From: JALOTE01 sp031422195
Lineage (GTDB): Bacteria > Pseudomonadota > Alphaproteobacteria > Rhizobiales > Rhizobiaceae
Direction of reading: 5' to 3'
Assembly: GCA_031422195.1 (NCBI GenBank)
Contig: JANOPZ010000078.1
Location: 1-7,865, forward strand
DNA: 7,865 bases
Position numbers and translations under genes: made by a program. The notes below the pieces were generated by a model, which saw only the letters and a list, made by a program, of their open reading frames with translations, made no database searches and was not told the origin of the DNA. Numbering within the stretch: the first letter of the stretch is position 1; each line of letters starts with the position of its first letter. Positions 5,193 through 7,865 of the stretch are shown here, one piece after another.

Positions 5193-5624
5193 ATGCTGTT
5201 GAACTCAGATCGAACCTATCTGGATTCTAATGCGGTAATTGCAATCATAGAAAGCCAAAGCAAACTTTCAAATTCCCAGTTGAGTTTTATAAAAGGAATT
5301 GATGACGGTAGCGTTGACTGTGTGAGCAGTGATTTGGCCCTGGCAGAATGCCTTGTTCTGCCGCTTCGTCAAAAAGACGAAAAGAAACTGGCAGACATGT
5401 TGATCTTTTTCAGTGAAGGGGATGTTTTACCAATTATTCCCTTCACGCGGAAACTCTTTATTCGCGCTGCAGAAATCAGAGCTGTTTCAAATGTAAAAAT
5501 GCCTGATGCTTTGCATATTGCCTGTGCGGATGTTACAAATTGTACCGTCTTTATGAGTGCGGATGCGGGAATACGCCTGCCAAAGGGAATGCGCAGAGTT
5601 GCATTTCAGGATTTGGTTTCATGA
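5193..5624 (+). CDS. PIN-domain toxin of the second module (VapC/FitB-like)
   Basis: A 143-residue predicted Mg2+-dependent RNase. The acidic PIN residues are Asp11 (TYLDSNAVIAI), Glu52 (LALAECLVLP), Asp105 (VKMPDALHIACA) and Asp124 (FMSADAGIR), so catalysis should be intact. The motif (K)xPDALHIA and the longer body differ from the upstream PIN toxin, which has LADCICIALA; apart from the acidic residues the two are not obviously similar. By hand count, G+C is about 43% over 5221-5580, against about 59% at 5761-5940 in liuD, suggesting separate and perhaps recent acquisition. The stop codon overlaps the liuD ATG as ATGA, and the last codons contain the CAGGA (5607-5611) that would serve as liuD's ribosome-binding site. 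Confidence 0.87.
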   Translation: MLLNSDRTYLDSNAVIAIIESQSKLSNSQLSFIKGIDDGSVDCVSSDLALAECLVLPLRQKDEKKLADMLIFFSEGDVLPIIPFTRKLFIRAAEIRAVSNVKMPDALHIACADVTNCTVFMSADAGIRLPKGMRRVAFQDLVS

Positions 5625-7555
5625 CCCCCCTCACCCGCCTCCTCATCGCAAACCGTGGTGAAATCGCGTGCCGGATTATTCGCACAGCGCGGGCAATGGG
5701 CGTTGAAACTGTTGCGGTTTTTTCCGATGCCGACAAAAACGCGCTGCATGTTGGACAAGCCGATCAAGCGGTTCGCATTGGCGGGGCGGCGGCAAGCGAG
5801 AGCTATTTGCGCGGTGACGTGATCATCAAAGCGGCGCTGGAAACTGGCGCAAATGCGATCCATCCTGGCTATGGGTTTCTATCAGAGAATGCAGCGTTTG
5901 CCGATGCGGTTGAGGCGGCGGGGTTGATTTTTGTGGGGCCGAGGGGTGACTCTATTCGCGCTATGGGCTTGAAAGATGCTGCAAAGCGCCTGATGGAAAA
6001 GGCCGGAGTACCGGTGGTGCCGGGCTATCATGGCGAGGCGCAAGAACTTGTTGTTTTGGCCGGTAAGGCCAATGAAATTGGCTATCCAGTTTTGATCAAA
6101 GCTGCGGCAGGCGGCGGCGGTAGGGGCATGCGGCTTGTTGAAACGCCAAGCGATTTTCGTGAGGCTTTAGCGTCGGCAAAGCGCGAGGCGAAGTCGGCAT
6201 TTGGAGATGAACGGGTTTTGGTTGAAAAATACATCACCAACCCGCGCCATATTGAGGTGCAGGTATTTGGCGATGCGCACGGCAATGTTGTGCATTTGTT
6301 TGAGCGCGATTGTTCGGCGCAGCGCCGCCACCAAAAAGTGATCGAAGAGGCCCCTGCTCCGGGAATGACGGCAGAAGTGCGTATAGCCATGACGGATGCT
6401 GCGGTGAAAGCTGCTAAAGCGATCAATTATCGCGGGGCTGGCACGATTGAATTTGTGGTGGATGGCAACGGCCCGCTCAGGTCCGATGGTTTCTGGTTTA
6501 TGGAAATGAACACAAGGTTGCAGGTTGAGCATCCAGTGACAGAAGAAGTGACCGGCGTTGATTTGGTCGAGTGGCAATTGCGGGTGGCGCGGGGTGAAAA
6601 ATTGCCGCTGGCCCAAGACGAGATCAAACTTAACGGCCATGCGTTTGAAGTGCGGCTTTATGCTGAAGATGCCGCCAAAGGCTTTTTGCCTGCCACGGGG
6701 ACGTTGCACCATTTGAAATTCGGCGGTGTGCGGATCGAAACGGGTGTGCGGCAAGGTGATACTGTTTCGCCATTCTACGACCCGATGATTGCGAAAATTG
6801 TGACGCACGGCGCGACGCGCAAAGAAGCGCTGGATGAATTGGTTGGCGCACTTGAAACCACTGAAATTGCAGGAACAATTACCAATCTCGGCTTTTTGGT
6901 GGCTTTAGCCAAAGACAGCGATTTTGAAGCTGGCCACGTTGATACCGGCATGATTGGCCGCAAGATCGCAGCGCTGACTTCTAAGCTGGACGCAGCACCA
7001 GACCAGCTGGCAAAAGCGTTTTTGACTGCGAGTGGTTTGGCCAAGCCAAAGTCTGATGATGTTTGGGATAGACTGCAAAACTACCGTCATTTTGCTTTTG
7101 AGCCATTTGCCGTGATGCTGGGTCTAAATGACGAAAGGCTAACCGCGGCTATTACAATTAGCGGCGATAAAGTACGTTTATCATTTGGCGATGCAACACT
7201 GGCCCTTGCGCTTCCGGACGCAGCAGGTGTTGTGGACGGCACAGCACTTTGGCGCGAACATGTTTCGGTTTTCGCAAAAGGTCATACATTGGACTTTCAA
7301 ATTCCCGACCCGTTTGCAATTGCACAGCAAGCTAACGGCTTCAGCAAGATGACTGCGCCCATGCCGGGCTTGGTGAAAGCTGTCTATGCCCAAATCGGAC
7401 AAAGTGTTGCCAAGGGCGATCCACTTTTGGTGCTTGAGGCCATGAAAATGGAGCATGTGATTGTGGCTGCGCGTGATGGTATTTTGGCCGAGATTGCCAT
7501 TATTGGAAGCCAAGTCAGTGATGGTGCTGTGTTGGCAGTTTTTGAAGGTGAGTGA
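5621..7555 (+). CDS. liuD: Methylcrotonyl-CoA carboxylase, biotin carboxylase/biotin carrier (alpha) subunit
   Basis: The 644-residue subunit carboxylates its own biotin with ATP and bicarbonate and presents it to LiuB. The order is a biotin carboxylase N-terminal domain from LLIANRGEIACRIIRTA (7-23) through HPGYGFLSEN (81-90); the ATP-grasp domain with glycine loop AAAGGGGRGM (161-170), ERDCSAQRRHQKVIEEAP (228-245) and EMNTRLQVEHPVTE (295-308); the carboxylase C-terminal domain with FEVRLYAED and YDPMIAKIV; a divergent linker (about 460-570); and the biotinyl domain with LEAMKMEHV, biotin Lys609. Length and architecture suit MCC alpha. An open frame continues upstream to 5540 but runs through the toxin gene; ATG 5621, nine bases after CAGGA, gives the family's normal N terminus. 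Also called mccA. Expression may depend on toxin translation or on the module's own promoter. Confidence 0.96.
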   Translation: MTPLTRLLIANRGEIACRIIRTARAMGVETVAVFSDADKNALHVGQADQAVRIGGAAASESYLRGDVIIKAALETGANAIHPGYGFLSENAAFADAVEAAGLIFVGPRGDSIRAMGLKDAAKRLMEKAGVPVVPGYHGEAQELVVLAGKANEIGYPVLIKAAAGGGGRGMRLVETPSDFREALASAKREAKSAFGDERVLVEKYITNPRHIEVQVFGDAHGNVVHLFERDCSAQRRHQKVIEEAPAPGMTAEVRIAMTDAAVKAAKAINYRGAGTIEFVVDGNGPLRSDGFWFMEMNTRLQVEHPVTEEVTGVDLVEWQLRVARGEKLPLAQDEIKLNGHAFEVRLYAEDAAKGFLPATGTLHHLKFGGVRIETGVRQGDTVSPFYDPMIAKIVTHGATRKEALDELVGALETTEIAGTITNLGFLVALAKDSDFEAGHVDTGMIGRKIAALTSKLDAAPDQLAKAFLTASGLAKPKSDDVWDRLQNYRHFAFEPFAVMLGLNDERLTAAITISGDKVRLSFGDATLALALPDAAGVVDGTALWREHVSVFAKGHTLDFQIPDPFAIAQQANGFSKMTAPMPGLVKAVYAQIGQSVAKGDPLLVLEAMKMEHVIVAARDGILAEIAIIGSQVSDGAVLAVFEGE

Positions 7556-7643
7556 TCTGGACACTGTGTATACAGTCATCAGGCTGCCCGGCCATTGCGC
7601 CAACCAGTAGCGCAGCATATTTCTAAAACGAAAACGCACCATC

Positions 7644-7654
7644 CTTAAATTAAG
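7644..7654. promoter_or_regulatory. Candidate OhrR-type operator ahead of ohr
   Basis: CTTAA-A-TTAAG is an 11-bp AT-rich inverted repeat 12 bp before the ohr start. Ohr genes are commonly repressed by the MarR-family peroxide sensor OhrR, which binds AT-rich palindromes near the promoter. No ohrR gene is visible here and the palindrome is short. A promoter upstream is unclear; TTGCGC (7595-7600) with TATTTC (7618-7623) at 17-bp spacing is a weak candidate. Confidence 0.25.
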
Positions 7655-7666
7655 AAAGCATTCGAA

Positions 7667-7865
7667 ATGAAAATAGCATACACCGCTCACGCAACCGCCA
7701 ACGGCAATGGCCGCAACGGACTAAGTGCCACCGATGATGGCCGCGTTACCGTTACTTTGGCAACGCCAACCGAAATGGGCGGCTCTGGCAAAGGCACCAA
7801 CCCTGAGCAGCTTTTCGCCACCGGTTATGCGGCATGTTACCTTGGCGCGATGCGCTATGCCGCCG
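7667..7865 (+). CDS. ohr: Organic hydroperoxide resistance protein Ohr (N-terminal part)
   Basis: Only the first 66 residues are present; the gene runs off the right edge. Ohr is a cytoplasmic thiol peroxidase of the OsmC/Ohr family that reduces organic and fatty-acid hydroperoxides, recycled by lipoylated proteins. The start MKIAYTAHATANGNGRNGLS, then VTVTLATPTEMGGSGKGTNP and EQLFATGYAACYLGAMRYAA, is the standard Ohr N terminus. Cys57 in YAACYLGAM is the peroxidatic cysteine, and Arg16 is probably the conserved activating arginine. TNPEQLFA and the early GG-G-GTNP block favour Ohr over OsmC. The gene lies 111 bp after liuD with only an AGAAAG-like weak ribosome-binding site, and is probably a separate transcription unit. 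Confidence 0.9.
   Translation, partial: MKIAYTAHATANGNGRNGLSATDDGRVTVTLATPTEMGGSGKGTNPEQLFATGYAACYLGAMRYAA

Noticed and set aside
5540..5620. Longer liuD product starting upstream at 5540
   Set aside because: The extension overlaps the toxin's conserved C-terminal part in another frame, and ATG 5621 gives the normal biotin-carboxylase N terminus with a suitable ribosome-binding site.
2441..5620. Target-site duplications flanking the two toxin-antitoxin modules
   Set aside because: I compared the outer borders of each module by eye and found no matching direct repeats at both ends; the 10-bp repeat at 2440/2496 lies entirely within one leader.
6167..6808. 213-codon open frame on the - strand inside liuD
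   Set aside because: It is an antisense shadow of a strongly conserved gene; its translation is rich in His, Arg and Phe, with no domain pattern.
7563..7576. ACTGT-GTAT-ACAGT hairpin after liuD as an intrinsic terminator
   Set aside because: The stem is only 5 bp and is followed by mixed sequence with no T-run, so terminator function is not supported.
1..7865. CRISPR array, riboswitch, complete insertion sequence or phage genes
   Set aside because: I found no regularly spaced repeat-spacer units, no recognisable riboswitch core, and no transposase, integrase or phage structural gene.

Overview
The window looks like an alphaproteobacterial chromosome segment of moderate G+C. That placement rests on the style of the isovaleryl-CoA dehydrogenase, methylcrotonyl-CoA carboxylase and Ohr proteins; no taxonomic marker is present to prove it. 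The core is a leucine-degradation (liu) operon on the + strand: a TetR-family regulator, isovaleryl-CoA dehydrogenase (liuA/ivd), the carboxyltransferase subunit of methylcrotonyl-CoA carboxylase (liuB/mccB) and its biotin-carrying subunit (liuD/mccA).

Layout. 1-205: the C-terminal end of a gene entering from the left, probably a WbpM/CapD-type nucleotide-sugar dehydratase. 206-430: no convincing gene, but a small hairpin and a 25-bp-spaced direct repeat resembling an insertion-sequence end. 431-520: tRNA-Ser(GCU) on the - strand. 521-677: a promoter region in which a candidate TetR operator sits inside the -35/-10 spacer. 678-7555: the operon. 7667-7865: the start of an organic hydroperoxide resistance gene (ohr), cut by the right edge.

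The most striking feature is that both junctions of the catabolic operon are occupied by different type II toxin-antitoxin modules. An AbrB-type antitoxin with a PIN toxin lies between liuA and liuB. A ribbon-helix-helix (FitA-like) antitoxin with a second, dissimilar PIN toxin lies between liuB and liuD. Each module has a short AT-rich leader carrying repeats that could be its own operator. Each toxin stop codon overlaps the start codon of the next carboxylase gene (TGATG and ATGA). The two subunits of one carboxylase therefore sit directly behind two toxins and may be translationally coupled to them.

How the parts work together. LiuA oxidises isovaleryl-CoA to 3-methylcrotonyl-CoA; LiuD carboxylates its own biotin and LiuB transfers the carboxyl group to give 3-methylglutaconyl-CoA. 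The later enzymes (hydratase LiuC and HMG-CoA lyase LiuE) are not in the window. The TetR protein probably represses its own operon in response to an acyl-CoA. Whether the toxin-antitoxin modules are passengers, stabilising elements or expression couplers cannot be decided from sequence alone.
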